Shown piece after piece: positions 28,055 through 37,125 of a stretch of DNA of 64,000 nucleotides. A model generated the notes under the pieces. The model was not told where the DNA came from and searched no databases. It worked only from the letters and a program-made list of their open reading frames with translations. Origin of the DNA: Prevotella sp. (GTDB lineage Bacteria > Bacteroidota > Bacteroidia > Bacteroidales > Bacteroidaceae); contig JAFTQG010000013.1 of assembly GCA_017462915.1 (NCBI GenBank), positions 81,908 to 145,907 of the forward strand, given 5' to 3'. Every line of letters begins with the position of its first letter. Within the stretch, counting starts at the first letter, position 1. The position numbers and the translations under genes were made by a program.

Positions 28055-28756
28055 ATGAGTACATTTACTAAAAGAGTCTGTATTTCTGCCATTTGCCTGA
28101 TAATGGCAGTAGTTGTCTATGCCTACGATGCTGCAATTGATGGCATCTATTATGATCTAAACACCGAGAACAAAGAAGCAAGCGTAACGTATTCTTCATA
28201 TGATTATGCTTCTTATTCTGGCATAGTCACCATTCCCAATTATATTAATGTTGAAGGAACAGGCTATTCTGTGACAAGCATCGGAGAATTAGCGTTCGAG
28301 AATTGCGAAAATCTGACATCTGTCACAATTCCAAACAGTGTGAAAACTATAGGGAATTGTGCTTTTTGGGGATGCAGAGGCTTGGTGTCGGTGACGATTC
28401 CAAATAGTGTGACAACCATAGGAATTAGTGCTTTCCAAGGTTGTCGTAGCCTGACATCTCTCACAATTCCAAACAGTGTGATAAGTATCGGAGACCTTGC
28501 TTTCCAAGATTGTAGCGGACAGACGTCAATAAAAGTGGAGCCTGGTAATCCTGTTTACAACTCGGCTGGAGATTGCAATGCAATAATAGAAACAGCAACA
28601 AAAACATTGATTGCAGGATGCAAGAACACGATTATTCCTTCGGACATTACAGCAATAGGTGATGATGCTTTCTCGGGTTGCAAAGGGCTTAAATCTATTG
28701 CAATACCCAACAACGTGACACGCATCGGAAAAAGAGCTTTCCACTTTTGTATTTAG
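28055..28756 (+). pseudogene. BspA-like LRR_5 surface protein, 5' part (split by the element)
   Basis: The start at ATG 28055 gives a signal peptide (MSTFTKRVCISAICLIMAVV to AYA); an upstream GTG in frame is less likely. From about residue 60 there are LRR_5 repeats of 23 residues with the pattern LTSVTIPNSVTTIGxxAFxGC. The frame ends in a stop six bases after the Cys codon at 28748, where the mobile element begins. The missing remainder is at 46013-46960; joining the two gives about 546 residues with the 23-residue spacing kept. BspA-like proteins are adhesins of the cell surface. As it stands this part lacks its sorting tail and is probably not functional. Confidence 0.85.
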
Positions 28757-28940
28757 AAGGGTGTAACCAACTGCATATAATGAAAAACACTTGCAAATAA
28801 ACCGTTGATTATCAGCACTATTCTAATTTTAACACTTCGCAGTCAGTTTTTGGTGCTTCGACATTTTCCGCATAATTTTGTGACGTATTTCTATCGCGGT
28901 GAATGTACGGGGCTTTATTTTTGCCACAAAATTCAAGTCC

Positions 28941-29060
28941 GGCGACAAAGGTTGACAACGGTTTACAGACGGTGACAAAAGGCTGGTCGAAATGCGAAAG
29001 TTGTCACAACAGTTAAGCAGGTTGATAACAGGTGACAATAGTTGACTTCAGTTCACTTCC
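28941..29060. repeat. 10-bp-phased repeats at the left end of the element
   Basis: Read in steps of ten bases from 28941, four decamers (GGCGACAAAG, GTTGACAACG, GTTTACAGAC, GGTGACAAAA) are followed by forty degenerate bases and four more (29021-29060: GTTGATAACA, GGTGACAATA, GTTGACTTCA, GTTCACTTCC), all in phase. An inverted copy (TTGTCACAAC) is at 29001. They end 48 bases before the first gene of the element. Confidence 0.7.
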
Positions 29061-29107
29061 CGATGGAATACACAGAAAAGAGTGTAAAACATTAAAATAA
29101 GGGAAGC

Positions 29108-30043
29108 ATGAAGACAACCAAGAAGTGCGCATTTTGCGGCAGGGAGTTCACCGCCAACAGCGGAATGCAGAAATATTGTTCTGTTAGCTGCGCTGACGAA
29201 GCCAAGAAAGAGAGAAAGAAAAGGAATGATGATTTCCTTAAGGCGGCAGAACCTGTTATAGGACTGAGGCAGCAGGAGTACCTCACATTCTCCAAGGCGG
29301 CAATCCTAATGGGCTGCTCGCGCCAGTACATTTATAAGCTTGTGTCACAGGGCAAGCTGAAAGCCTCACGCATCAGCAGCCGCATGGCTATCATCCGCCG
29401 TGCCGACATCGAGAGGATGCTGGAGGGTAACCCTTATAATAAGGTAGTGTTCGGCAACCGACCGAAACCATCAATTCTTAAGCAGCGTCAGAAGAAGCAG
29501 GAAACCGCACCCGTTTCTGACGAGCCTTTGACTTACCTTTCCGGCGAGGAGGTGATGTCTATTTATAAAGTAAAGCAGATGTGGCTTTACACCACCGCCA
29601 AGCACAACCAGATACCCATGTGTCGTATTGCCGGAAAGAACTATTACAGCAAAAGCCATGTGGAAGACTGTCTTGGACTGACCGTTGACACCTCTACTAT
29701 TACCGAATGGCTCACAACTGATGAAGTGTTCGAGGAGTTTAGCATGAAGCCGAGCGCCATTCGTGCCTACGCATACCGCCACAGTATTCCCACGAAGAAA
29801 GAGTACGGCATCACCTATTATTCAAAGACACACCTTGCAGAGCTGCGACAGATGGACATGGTGGCAGACGAACGCTATTGTACCGTGGAATATGTGTCAG
29901 AGAAATACGGATTGTCGAAAGCCAACATCCACCATATCACCAAAGTTCATGGCATAGAGAAGAAGAAAGTGGGTGTAAGAAACCTACTTTTACGTGCCGA
30001 TGTAGAGCGTGCGATGGCGGAAAGAGCCGCAAAAGGACTGTAA
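29108..30043 (+). CDS. Zinc-finger / helix-turn-helix DNA-binding protein of the element
   Basis: 311 residues. The N-terminus has a four-Cys zinc knuckle (C7, C10, C24, C28 in KCAFCGREF and KYCSVSCAD). Residues about 55-100 are an excisionase-type HTH_17 domain (LTFSKAAILMGCSRQYIYKLVSQGKL), and two further HTH-like blocks follow (LSGEEVMSIYKVKQMWLYT; CTVEYVSEKYGLSKANIHHI). Proteins of this kind sit just upstream of tyrosine recombinases in Bacteroidetes mobilizable elements and help direct integration or excision. A good ribosome site (AAGGGAAGC) precedes the ATG, and 10-bp-phased repeats lie just upstream, possible binding sites. Confidence 0.75.
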   Translation: MKTTKKCAFCGREFTANSGMQKYCSVSCADEAKKERKKRNDDFLKAAEPVIGLRQQEYLTFSKAAILMGCSRQYIYKLVSQGKLKASRISSRMAIIRRADIERMLEGNPYNKVVFGNRPKPSILKQRQKKQETAPVSDEPLTYLSGEEVMSIYKVKQMWLYTTAKHNQIPMCRIAGKNYYSKSHVEDCLGLTVDTSTITEWLTTDEVFEEFSMKPSAIRAYAYRHSIPTKKEYGITYYSKTHLAELRQMDMVADERYCTVEYVSEKYGLSKANIHHITKVHGIEKKKVGVRNLLLRADVERAMAERAAKGL

Positions 30044-30109
30044 ATTCGTTCCTTTTCCATTGATAATACGTTTATCTGTCAATTATCATCATTAACTGCT
30101 ATCAACGGC

Positions 30110-30128
30110 ATATCATTCAGTTCCTTTG
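30110..30128 (+). repeat. 19-bp direct repeat in the integrase leader
   Basis: ATATCATTCAGTTCCTTTG occurs here and again at 32503-32521, each upstream of an element gene. The 30 bases before it are also similar in both places. Confidence 0.75.
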
Positions 30129-30182
30129 TAGCATGGAGATAGTCTCCACCAAGTAACATTCATAAATAACAAAGAAAAGACT

Positions 30183-31307
30183 ATGAGTAATATCTGTAAG
30201 ACCGTGAACCTTTATACGCGGAAAATCAAGGGAGGCAAAATGCTGTCCTATTTCCTCGATTATTATCCCGGCTACCGTGACGAGACCACCAACAAAGTGC
30301 TGCGCCACGAGTCGCTCGGTATCTACATTTATGCACATCCGAAGACACAGCGCGAGAAAGACTACAATGCACGGCTGTCGGAGAAAGCCGAAGCCCTGCG
30401 ATGCCGTAGATACGAGGAGATTGTAAATGAGCGTTACGAGTTCTTCGACCGCAATAAACTCAACGGCAGCTTCATTGACTACTTCAAGAAATACGCCGGG
30501 AAGAAAAACTCACGCTATGAGCAGGCGTTCCTGCACTTCAACCGTTTTACAGGTGGCAAATGTACCTTTGCCGAAATCACTGTGGAGCTGTGCAACAAGT
30601 TTCTGGAGTATTTGCGCACCACGCATCAGGTAATCCATACCAAGCGCAAGTTGCACACTAATACCATAGCCAGTTATTGGTCTGCGTTCCTTGGCACGCT
30701 CCATGCCGCCCACCGTGACAGGAAGATAAAGGAGAATCCCTGTCCCTATCTGGAACGCGCCGAAAGCATTCCGACAGACAAAGTTGGACTGTCAGCGGAA
30801 GAACTCATACGGTTGGCGGAAACACCTTGTGAAGTCCCCGTCCTGAAAACCGCCTTCCTTTTCTCCTGCCTTACAGGACTTCGAAAGAGCGATGTCAAGG
30901 CATTCTCATGGGAAATGATACAGCCCGAAGCCGACGGCACTCTCTATATCACCACCCGTATGCAGAAGACAAAACAGATTGTCCACAATCCCATCGGGGA
31001 CGAGGCACTGGCTTTGATAGACAGCGGCACAAGAGAGGGGCTTGTATTCCCCGGTTTCAAGGATAACATGACACAGACTGCACTCAAACAATGGATAAAG
31101 GCGGCAGGAATCACAAAAAATATCACCTACCATTCAAGCCGCCATACATATTGTACCCTGCAACTGGAATCCGGAACGGACTCCCGAACCGTACAGGAAC
31201 TTGTCGGTCATAAGAACCTCACCACCACGCAGCAGTATCTTGACAGCGTTGACAGCAGGAAGAAGGAGGCGGCAAACCGCATCACATTGAAACGTAAGAC
31301 GGAATAG
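30183..31307 (+). CDS. Tyrosine recombinase (integrase)
   Basis: 374 residues. The N-terminal region (1-90) is the arm-binding domain and 95-190 the SAM-like core-binding domain of Bacteroidetes integrases. The catalytic domain carries Arg234 (TGLRKSD), His317 and Arg320 (YHSSRHTYC), His343 (LVGHKN) and the nucleophile Tyr352 (QQYLDSV), so it appears active. It would recombine the element's attachment site with a chromosomal site, here inside the LRR gene. It lies 139 bases after the zinc-finger/HTH gene and its leader carries the 19-bp repeat shared with 32503. Confidence 0.93.
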   Translation: MSNICKTVNLYTRKIKGGKMLSYFLDYYPGYRDETTNKVLRHESLGIYIYAHPKTQREKDYNARLSEKAEALRCRRYEEIVNERYEFFDRNKLNGSFIDYFKKYAGKKNSRYEQAFLHFNRFTGGKCTFAEITVELCNKFLEYLRTTHQVIHTKRKLHTNTIASYWSAFLGTLHAAHRDRKIKENPCPYLERAESIPTDKVGLSAEELIRLAETPCEVPVLKTAFLFSCLTGLRKSDVKAFSWEMIQPEADGTLYITTRMQKTKQIVHNPIGDEALALIDSGTREGLVFPGFKDNMTQTALKQWIKAAGITKNITYHSSRHTYCTLQLESGTDSRTVQELVGHKNLTTTQQYLDSVDSRKKEAANRITLKRKTE

Positions 31308-31340
31308 CGTCATTCTATCGTTTTTGCTGTCTTACAAGCG

Positions 31341-31378
31341 ATTGGAGTATGATTTTGAGTATGAAATCATACTCCAAT
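31341..31378 (+). terminator. Strong hairpin after the integrase gene
   Basis: A perfect 15-bp stem, ATTGGAGTATGATTT with AAATCATACTCCAAT, around an 8-base loop, 33 bases after the integrase stop. The following bases are AT-rich but not a clean T-run, so it may act as terminator or as a protein-binding dyad. Confidence 0.5.
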
Positions 31379-31502
31379 ATTAATTTGTCATAAATTGCTG
31401 CGTTTATCTGCGACTATTTTCGCATATACCCAAACCTCCATAGTAACTTTGCTGTAAATAACCGTCAACAAGACATAATATCGAACAATAAAATTATAGA
31501 AC

Positions 31503-32279
31503 ATGAGAAATTTGACTACGATTATCAGCAAAGAGACATGCCTTTTCTATGGTCTTCCCGGCACAGCTATCCTTGCCGTGTCACTTATCCTGTCCTGCAA
31601 AGTCGGCAATGACTTTGCAGGGAGCACGTTTGTAAACACAGTTTCTTTCTTTGGCAGCAATGTCCTGTTATGGCTGTTGTATCTGGTATTGTTCCAGTAC
31701 CTGCCTGTTGACTTGATGAGGATTTGGCTGTCAAGGAAGAATCTCGTTAGCATTAAAGCAACAAAAAACAATGCGGATATAGGAACCGTTGCCACTCCTG
31801 TCAGCATCGTTCATCCTATGACCGCCGAAGAATACAAAGCCCACTGTGCCGAGTTTGAGCGCAAAAAGCAGGAGGAACACCAAAAACTTGTCAAGCCTAT
31901 CATAGATTATGTAGGCAGGGTGATGTCACCATTCATGGAGGAAGCAGAACTTGACCTTCTCCGCAATGAGATTCAGGCATGGTGTGATAATCCGAATCAT
32001 AAGCCCAAACCTGTCAAGTTAAAAACGGTTCATGACTATAAGGACAAACTGAAGACTGTCTCTTTCAAGCATTTCATCTGGAATATAGCTGCAAGGCTTG
32101 GATTTGGGAATGGATATTCCGGGAAGATACAGGCCGATTTCATCAAGTCATTGTTCCCAAATGAATTGAAAGATGTAGAATCCAAATCATTGGAAAGAAG
32201 TCTGACAAATTCACCTGATGACGGTCACATAAAACTTGACAGGCCCAAGCATACAGACAATTATATTTTCCACTTTTAA
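31503..32279 (+). CDS. Element-encoded membrane protein, unknown function
   Basis: 258 residues. Two membrane segments lie near the N-terminus (about 17-32, GTAILAVSLILSC; about 46-70, FFGSNVLLWLLYLVLFQYL); the remainder is hydrophilic and charged, probably cytoplasmic, with a Glu/Lys-rich helix around 110-130. No family was recognised. A -7 box (TAACTTTG, 31444-31451) lies 51 bases upstream. Its place between the integrase and the second HTH gene suggests an accessory role in the life cycle of the element, but nothing in the sequence says which. A terminator follows at 32313-32340. Confidence 0.6.
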   Translation: MRNLTTIISKETCLFYGLPGTAILAVSLILSCKVGNDFAGSTFVNTVSFFGSNVLLWLLYLVLFQYLPVDLMRIWLSRKNLVSIKATKNNADIGTVATPVSIVHPMTAEEYKAHCAEFERKKQEEHQKLVKPIIDYVGRVMSPFMEEAELDLLRNEIQAWCDNPNHKPKPVKLKTVHDYKDKLKTVSFKHFIWNIAARLGFGNGYSGKIQADFIKSLFPNELKDVESKSLERSLTNSPDDGHIKLDRPKHTDNYIFHF

Positions 32280-32312
32280 CTACAACCGTCTTATTCTAAC
32301 AACTATAATGCA

Positions 32313-32340
32313 GGGAGGCTCTTACGGGCTTCCCTTTTTG
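32313..32340 (+). terminator. Terminator after the membrane protein gene
   Basis: GGGAGGC and GCTTCCC pair across a short loop, followed by TTTTTG. Confidence 0.7.
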
Positions 32341-32502
32341 TTATATGTCATAGTATTCTGTGTTGCTTATTGGTTGCAATACAGCACCTGCTTATATTTC
32401 CTTATTCCCTACTTTTTCCCCTTCTTTTTACGCCCTATTCCTTGATAGTACAGTTTTCTCAGGATTATCTGCCGATTATCATCAATAATCTGTATCACAG
32501 GT

Positions 32503-32521
32503 ATATCATTCAGTTCCTTTG
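32503..32521 (+). repeat. 19-bp direct repeat upstream of the second HTH gene
   Basis: Identical to 30110-30128 (ATATCATTCAGTTCCTTTG). It ends 22 bases before the start codon and contains TTCCTTTG, a near match to a -7 box. Confidence 0.75.
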
Positions 32522-32543
32522 CCGCAACTTAATTTTCAAAAGT

Positions 32544-32915
32544 ATGACAAACGAACTTACATTCAACGACCTCCCGCAGGTCGTGGCCGAGCTTCGGGAT
32601 GAGGTAATCGGCATGAGGCAGATGCTCACCAGTCTGCAAAAGGAGAAAGGACAACGCAAAGAGAACACCCACCGCCCAATGTCGGTGGAGGAAGCAGCGG
32701 AATATCTGAAGATACCGTTGCGCACCCTTTATATGAAACTGGGTAACGGCACCATTCCTGCCACAAAGCCAGGCAAGCGGTATGTCCTTTATCAAGATGA
32801 ACTTGACAAATGGCTGGAGTGCAACCGCAAGAATCCCGTTCCTCTGACCGATGAGGAACAGAACGCAGCCATTCTTGCTGCCAATAGACGCAAGCCCAAC
32901 AAAAGGACATGGTAG
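32544..32915 (+). CDS. Excisionase-type helix-turn-helix protein
   Basis: 123 residues from ATG 32544; the open frame runs further upstream but that part is hydrophobic nonsense over the leader. Residues 20-45 look coiled-coil (VVAELRDEVIGMRQMLTSLQ). Residues 48-100 are an HTH_17 domain (MSVEEAAEYLKIPLRTLYMKLGNGTIPATKPGKR), the fold of phage excisionases and of small DNA-binding proteins next to plasmid and element replication genes. The next gene starts at or just after its stop codon, so the two are co-translated. Confidence 0.8.
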   Translation: MTNELTFNDLPQVVAELRDEVIGMRQMLTSLQKEKGQRKENTHRPMSVEEAAEYLKIPLRTLYMKLGNGTIPATKPGKRYVLYQDELDKWLECNRKNPVPLTDEEQNAAILAANRRKPNKRTW

Positions 32916-32917
32916 TT

Positions 32918-33955
32918 ATGGAGAATGTTGACGAGAATAACATCAAAGGTAAGGTTTCCTCTACACAACAGCCTTTCAATGTGATAGCCGCCATCGGTGC
33001 GGAACTGGAGTGTCAAAGGCAAAAGGCGAAGAACGTACCTGAGAGGACAGGCATGTTCACGGTCAGGACGGCAAACCGCACCATACAGGAGGCGGCAAAC
33101 CGCCCCGACCCTGTACCGCTCTGGAAATCGCTCTGGTATGAGGGAGAAGTGTGCTGCCTGTTCGCTGACAGCAATCTCGGCAAATCCATCTATGCCGTGC
33201 AGATAGCAAGCAGCATAGCCAAAAGCCGTAAAGTCCTCTATTTTGACTTTGAACTGTCCGACAAGCAGTTCCAGCTGCGCTATACTGACGAGACAACAGG
33301 CAAGTGTCACGAGTTCCCTCCCGACCTGTACCGTGTGGAGATAGCAAGGGACTATGAATATCCTGACACCAGCTTCGAGGATGCGCTTATCATGGAGATA
33401 GAGAAACTGTCTGTAGAAGCGGAATGCAAAATCCTGATAATCGACAATCTTTCCTATCTGTGCCTGACTTCAGAGAAAGGCGAGGACGCAGGAAAGCTGA
33501 TGTCAAGACTGATGGAGCTGAAACGAAAGTACGGGCTTTCGATGCTGATACTGGCTCACACACCCAAGCGTCCGCTGAACATGCCCATCACGCAGAACGA
33601 TCTTGCCGGGAGCAAGAAACTGTATAACTTCTTTGACAGCGTTTTCGCCATAGGCAAGTCCGCCAAGGATGGGAACCTCAGGTATATCAAGCAACTCAAA
33701 GTCAGATACGGGAGTTTTGAGTATGGTGCGGACAATGTAATTGTATGCTCCATTGAGAAGAATGACGACTTCCTGCAATTCGTGATAGTGGGCTATACCA
33801 CAGAAGCTGTCCACCTTAAGGAGATAACAGAGGAAGAAAGAGCCAGATTAAAGAATGAAGCCAAGGCATTACACTCGCAGGGCGTTTCATACCGTGAAAT
33901 CGGGAAACAGCTCAACATATCAAAGACCACGGCAGAAAGATACTGCAAGCCATGA
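32918..33955 (+). CDS. RepA-like AAA ATPase (replicative helicase-type)
   Basis: About 345 residues; ATG 32918 avoids overlap with the upstream gene, while ATG 32909 in the same frame would overlap it by seven bases. The RecA-like core carries a Walker A variant FADSNLGKS (86-93 counted from 32909) and Walker B ILIIDN, the AAA_25/RepA arrangement of plasmid and mobilizable element replication helicases. The C-terminus has a short HTH (SYREIGKQLNISKTTAERYC). With the adjacent primase gene it probably copies the element after excision or transfer. The GTCCC-rich segment just downstream may be its binding region. Confidence 0.8.
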   Translation: MENVDENNIKGKVSSTQQPFNVIAAIGAELECQRQKAKNVPERTGMFTVRTANRTIQEAANRPDPVPLWKSLWYEGEVCCLFADSNLGKSIYAVQIASSIAKSRKVLYFDFELSDKQFQLRYTDETTGKCHEFPPDLYRVEIARDYEYPDTSFEDALIMEIEKLSVEAECKILIIDNLSYLCLTSEKGEDAGKLMSRLMELKRKYGLSMLILAHTPKRPLNMPITQNDLAGSKKLYNFFDSVFAIGKSAKDGNLRYIKQLKVRYGSFEYGADNVIVCSIEKNDDFLQFVIVGYTTEAVHLKEITEEERARLKNEAKALHSQGVSYREIGKQLNISKTTAERYCKP

Positions 33956-33979
33956 GGAACACAACCGGAGTGCATGATG

Positions 33980-34165
33980 TTCCAAGTGTCCCACTTTTCC
34001 CCTATGGGAACATGGTACAAACAGGACTGTTCGGGACACATGGGACAGTTACTTTGTACAAACAATGCTCTATTCCAAGTGTCCCTGTGTGTCCCGTCTG
34101 TCCCACCGTCCCAGTCATCCCAGTCATCCCAGTCGTACTGGGGCACACAGGTGGGACATGGTGGA
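33980..34165. repeat. GTCCC/GGGAC-rich segment, possible iterons
   Basis: Within about 185 bases there are nine copies of GTCCC or GGGAC on the two strands. TTCCAAGTGTCCC occurs twice (near 33980 and 34073), and a 9-bp unit CCCAGTCAT is repeated in tandem around 34110-34132. The segment lies between the RepA-like ATPase and primase genes. Open frames through it are low-complexity and were not called. Confidence 0.55.
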
Positions 34166-34198
34166 CAGATGCAAGGCAATAAATAAAGTGAACCGATT

Positions 34199-35256
34199 AT
34201 GAGATATGAGCTACAGAAATACCGGACAAGGAACGACAGGCATACCTGCCCCAAATGTGGCGGTCGGCATTGCTTCACCTATTACGTGGACGAGAACGGA
34301 CAACCGCTTGACAAATCCGTGGGCAGGTGCGACCATGAGAGCGGATGCGGCTACCACTATCCACCGAAAGAGTACTTCAAAAACCATCCAGACAGGAATT
34401 TGTCTGAAACACGGCAATATCCGAACACGGTTATCAGAAAGGACACTCATAGGAACAAGTCCATTGATACCGTTCCAATGGAATATGTCAGACGCTCACG
34501 CAGTGACAACAGCCATCTGATACAATTTCTCTTTTCCCTGCAAAAGGATAATGAGGCGGATCTCAAACGTGTATTGGAAGACTACCGTATAGGAGCGACC
34601 CGGGATGGGGATATTATTTACTGGCAGATTGACAAAGATAACCGTGTGCGTGGTGGAAAGATTATCGCATATAACAAGGAAGACGGACACCGCATCAAAG
34701 ACAAGGGTGTGAACTGGGTACATTGTCTGTTGAAAAAGCAGGCAGTGTTCAATCAGGATTGGACACTCACACAATGCCTGTTCGGCGAACACCTGCTGTC
34801 GGCATCGGCAAACCGCGACAAAGTGGTGGCTGTGGTGGAATCCGAGAAGACTGCCGTTGTCTGTGCAATCCAATATCCAGACTGCGTATGGCTCGCCACA
34901 GGAGGGAAAGCCAGTTGGCTATTGACAAGATGAAGGTGCTTGCCGGGAGGACGGTCATCTTCTTCCCCGACGTGGACGGCTACCGTGATTGGACGGAACG
35001 GACAAAAGTTTTTTCCTTTTGTCGCAGTGTCACGGTTTCGGACTTCTTGGAGAGGAACGCCACAGAGGAAGACCGTGCCGCAAAGGTGGACATTGCCGAC
35101 CTCATACTCCACCAATGGAAAGAGGACAAGCAAAGGGATGAGAACCCACCTCTTGCCGCTGTGGAAAGGACACTCCGTGAGATGGTCAGACGCAATCCTG
35201 CCTTGCAGACTCTTATAGACACGCTCGGTCTTGTTCCTGTCGTGGAAGACGGATGA
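34199..35256 (+). pseudogene. Toprim/DUF6371-type primase with a one-base frameshift
   Basis: The first frame (34199-34933) encodes an N-terminal zinc finger (CPKCGGRHCF, then CDHESGCGY) and the start of a Toprim-like core (VVAVVESEKTAVVCAIQYPD). It runs into LATGGKASWLLTR and a stop. The second frame continues the protein as SQLAIDKMKVLAGRTVIFFPDVDGYRDW to 35256. Restoring one A in the run at 34907-34909 gives LATGGKSQLAIDKM, the expected family sequence and about 352 residues. So a single-base loss explains the break. It may be a true mutation or a homopolymer sequencing error. The role would be primer synthesis for element replication, alongside the RepA-like ATPase. Confidence 0.8.
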
Positions 35257-35568
35257 AGCCCGGCTTGCCGGTTATAGGGCTTGCCGCTCATATAGCCCAC
35301 TATAACTACACGCTTCGCTTCCGTAGTTGTGGGCTCTCCCGAGGGGCTGGGCGTTGCCCCGTCCCACTTATGGCTCTGCCCTAAGAACCCGGTCGGAGGC
35401 TGTCAGCCCCCAACACCCCTGACCAAAGAGTGACCCTCTCTTTGGAATCTCCGCTCAGAGGTCTCGACCCCTGAGAACCCCGAGCAGGAAGTGACCCTCT
35501 CCCTGCACCCTCCGATTAAGGCTCCGCCCTAATGACCCTTTCCCTATTGTAAATCTGTAAACATCATT
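35257..35568 (+). other. Hairpin-rich region, candidate oriT
   Basis: 312 bases without a gene, directly upstream of the relaxase. Four inverted repeats stand out: CCCAC..AACTAC with GTAGTTGTGGG; CCAAAGAG with CTCTTTGG; CTCAG with CTGAG; and GCAGG with CCTGC. The CCAAAGAG and GCAGGAAG hairpins share the same loop, TGACCCT. Relaxase genes are normally preceded by their nick site, so this is the likely transfer origin; the nick cannot be placed from sequence alone. Confidence 0.55.
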
Positions 35569-37125
35569 ATGCCTATGGCACAGAAGACATCAATCAACAT
35601 CAAGCCCTGCAACATCGGAAGCAGCGAGGCGCACAACAGGCGGACAGCGGAATACCTCGCCCATATCGGCAAGGATAAATTCTATGTCCGCACCGACCTT
35701 ATGTCGGCAAACGAGACATGGGTAGCACCTGATTTCGGCGGCACTTCGCTGTCGGAACGCTACAATCAGATAGCCGCGATGGTAAAGGAGAAGACAGGTC
35801 GGGCGATGCAGACCAAAGACCGGGAGCGTGTGAATAAGAAGACGGGAAAGGTGACCGTCGTGCGCGGCAGCACTCCGCTCAAAGAGGGTGTCGTGGTAAT
35901 CAAGGATGATACCACGCTGGAGCAGTTGCAGCATTTCTGCGAGGTGTGTAAGGAGCGGTGGGGAATCACGGCTTTGCAAATCTTCATTCACCGTGACGAG
36001 GGGCATTATGGAATTCCCGGAGAGACCGCCACATGGAAGCCCAACCTTCACGCCCATATCGTATGGGACTGGATGAACCACGACACAGGAAAATCCTGCA
36101 AGCTGGACGAGAAAGCCATGAGCGACATGCAGACGCTCTTGGCTGAGTGTCTTAACATGGAGAGGGGCAACTCAAAGGAGCAGACGGGAAAGGAGCATCT
36201 TGAACGCGTCGACTTCATCATCGCCAAGCAGAAGCAGGAAGCCGAACAGGTAAAGGCGGAAAAGGAAGCAGCCGAAGCTGACAGGGATGCCGCGATCCGT
36301 GAAACGGACAATGCCAAATCCGAACATGAAAAGCTACAAATCGGGAACGAGGAGAAGCAACGGCGCAGCGAGGAACTTGACAGCGAAATCGCCGAAAAGG
36401 AGGAACGTGCGAGAGAGGTTGACAGGGAGAACTCGGACAGCATAAAGTCCGGCATCGCCAACCTTTTCGGCAAGGGCAAGTACGCAGCCATCGAGCAGGA
36501 GAATGAGAGGCTGAAAGCCGAAAACGAGCATATCAAAGAATCCTTCCCCGATGCCGTCAGGAAAGAGGTTGCGAAACGGACGAAGGCACTGACCGAGGCG
36601 AAGCGGACGGTCGAACTGGAGCGTGACAGTGCCATGGCAATCGCTGACACTTATGAATCCGAGAGGGACACGGCTCTGCGGCAGCTTCGGGAGCAGAAGA
36701 CCGGGGAGCAGCACCGCATCAGCATGGCGGTGAGCCGGGCAACGGCGGAGAAGGACAAGACCATAGAGCGGTTGCAGGGTGCGCTGAAATCGAGCCGGGA
36801 TATTTTGAATATCATCGCCGATATTCTCTACAAGGCAAGCGAGGTGTTCAGGCGAGCCATTGAAGCGATTATCCATTTCGCCACGGAGCGGCACAAGTCA
36901 ATCTTCTCTCCCTCCGAAGCCGCAGACATCAAGAGCGTGATGCAGAGCTACGGCGAGACCACCGAGCAGCAGAAAGCGGTCGGCGCATGGCTCTGTGACT
37001 ATGCGGAACACCGACAGCCCTTTGATGAAATAAAACATCGCCACACACTCAACGAGGTTGGCGATGTCGCGGAAGGTCGGTATGATTGGAAAATTGACAG
37101 AGGGCGAGGTGGAATAAGTTTGTAG
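35569..37125 (+). CDS. MobV-family relaxase
   Basis: 518 residues (a start six bases later, MAQKTS, is equally possible). Residues 1-210 are the Pre/Mob domain; the metal-binding motif is clear: HRDEGH from His141 and PNLHAHIVWDW with His161 and His163. Residues 215-430 form a long coiled coil rich in Glu and Lys, and the C-terminus is helical. It would nick the oriT upstream and lead the strand into a recipient through a conjugation pore supplied by another element. The absence of tra genes around it marks the element as mobilizable rather than self-transmissible. Confidence 0.92.
   Translation: MPMAQKTSINIKPCNIGSSEAHNRRTAEYLAHIGKDKFYVRTDLMSANETWVAPDFGGTSLSERYNQIAAMVKEKTGRAMQTKDRERVNKKTGKVTVVRGSTPLKEGVVVIKDDTTLEQLQHFCEVCKERWGITALQIFIHRDEGHYGIPGETATWKPNLHAHIVWDWMNHDTGKSCKLDEKAMSDMQTLLAECLNMERGNSKEQTGKEHLERVDFIIAKQKQEAEQVKAEKEAAEADRDAAIRETDNAKSEHEKLQIGNEEKQRRSEELDSEIAEKEERAREVDRENSDSIKSGIANLFGKGKYAAIEQENERLKAENEHIKESFPDAVRKEVAKRTKALTEAKRTVELERDSAMAIADTYESERDTALRQLREQKTGEQHRISMAVSRATAEKDKTIERLQGALKSSRDILNIIADILYKASEVFRRAIEAIIHFATERHKSIFSPSEAADIKSVMQSYGETTEQQKAVGAWLCDYAEHRQPFDEIKHRHTLNEVGDVAEGRYDWKIDRGRGGISL

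Noticed and set aside
33952-34182. 76-residue open frame rich in Val and Pro between the RepA-like and primase genes
   Set aside because: Low-complexity translation of the GTCCC repeats; it overlaps the end of the ATPase gene and a second frame through the same repeats is equally open.
34199-35256. Programmed ribosomal frameshift in the primase gene
   Set aside because: No slippery heptamer with downstream structure was seen; one missing A restores the expected residues exactly.
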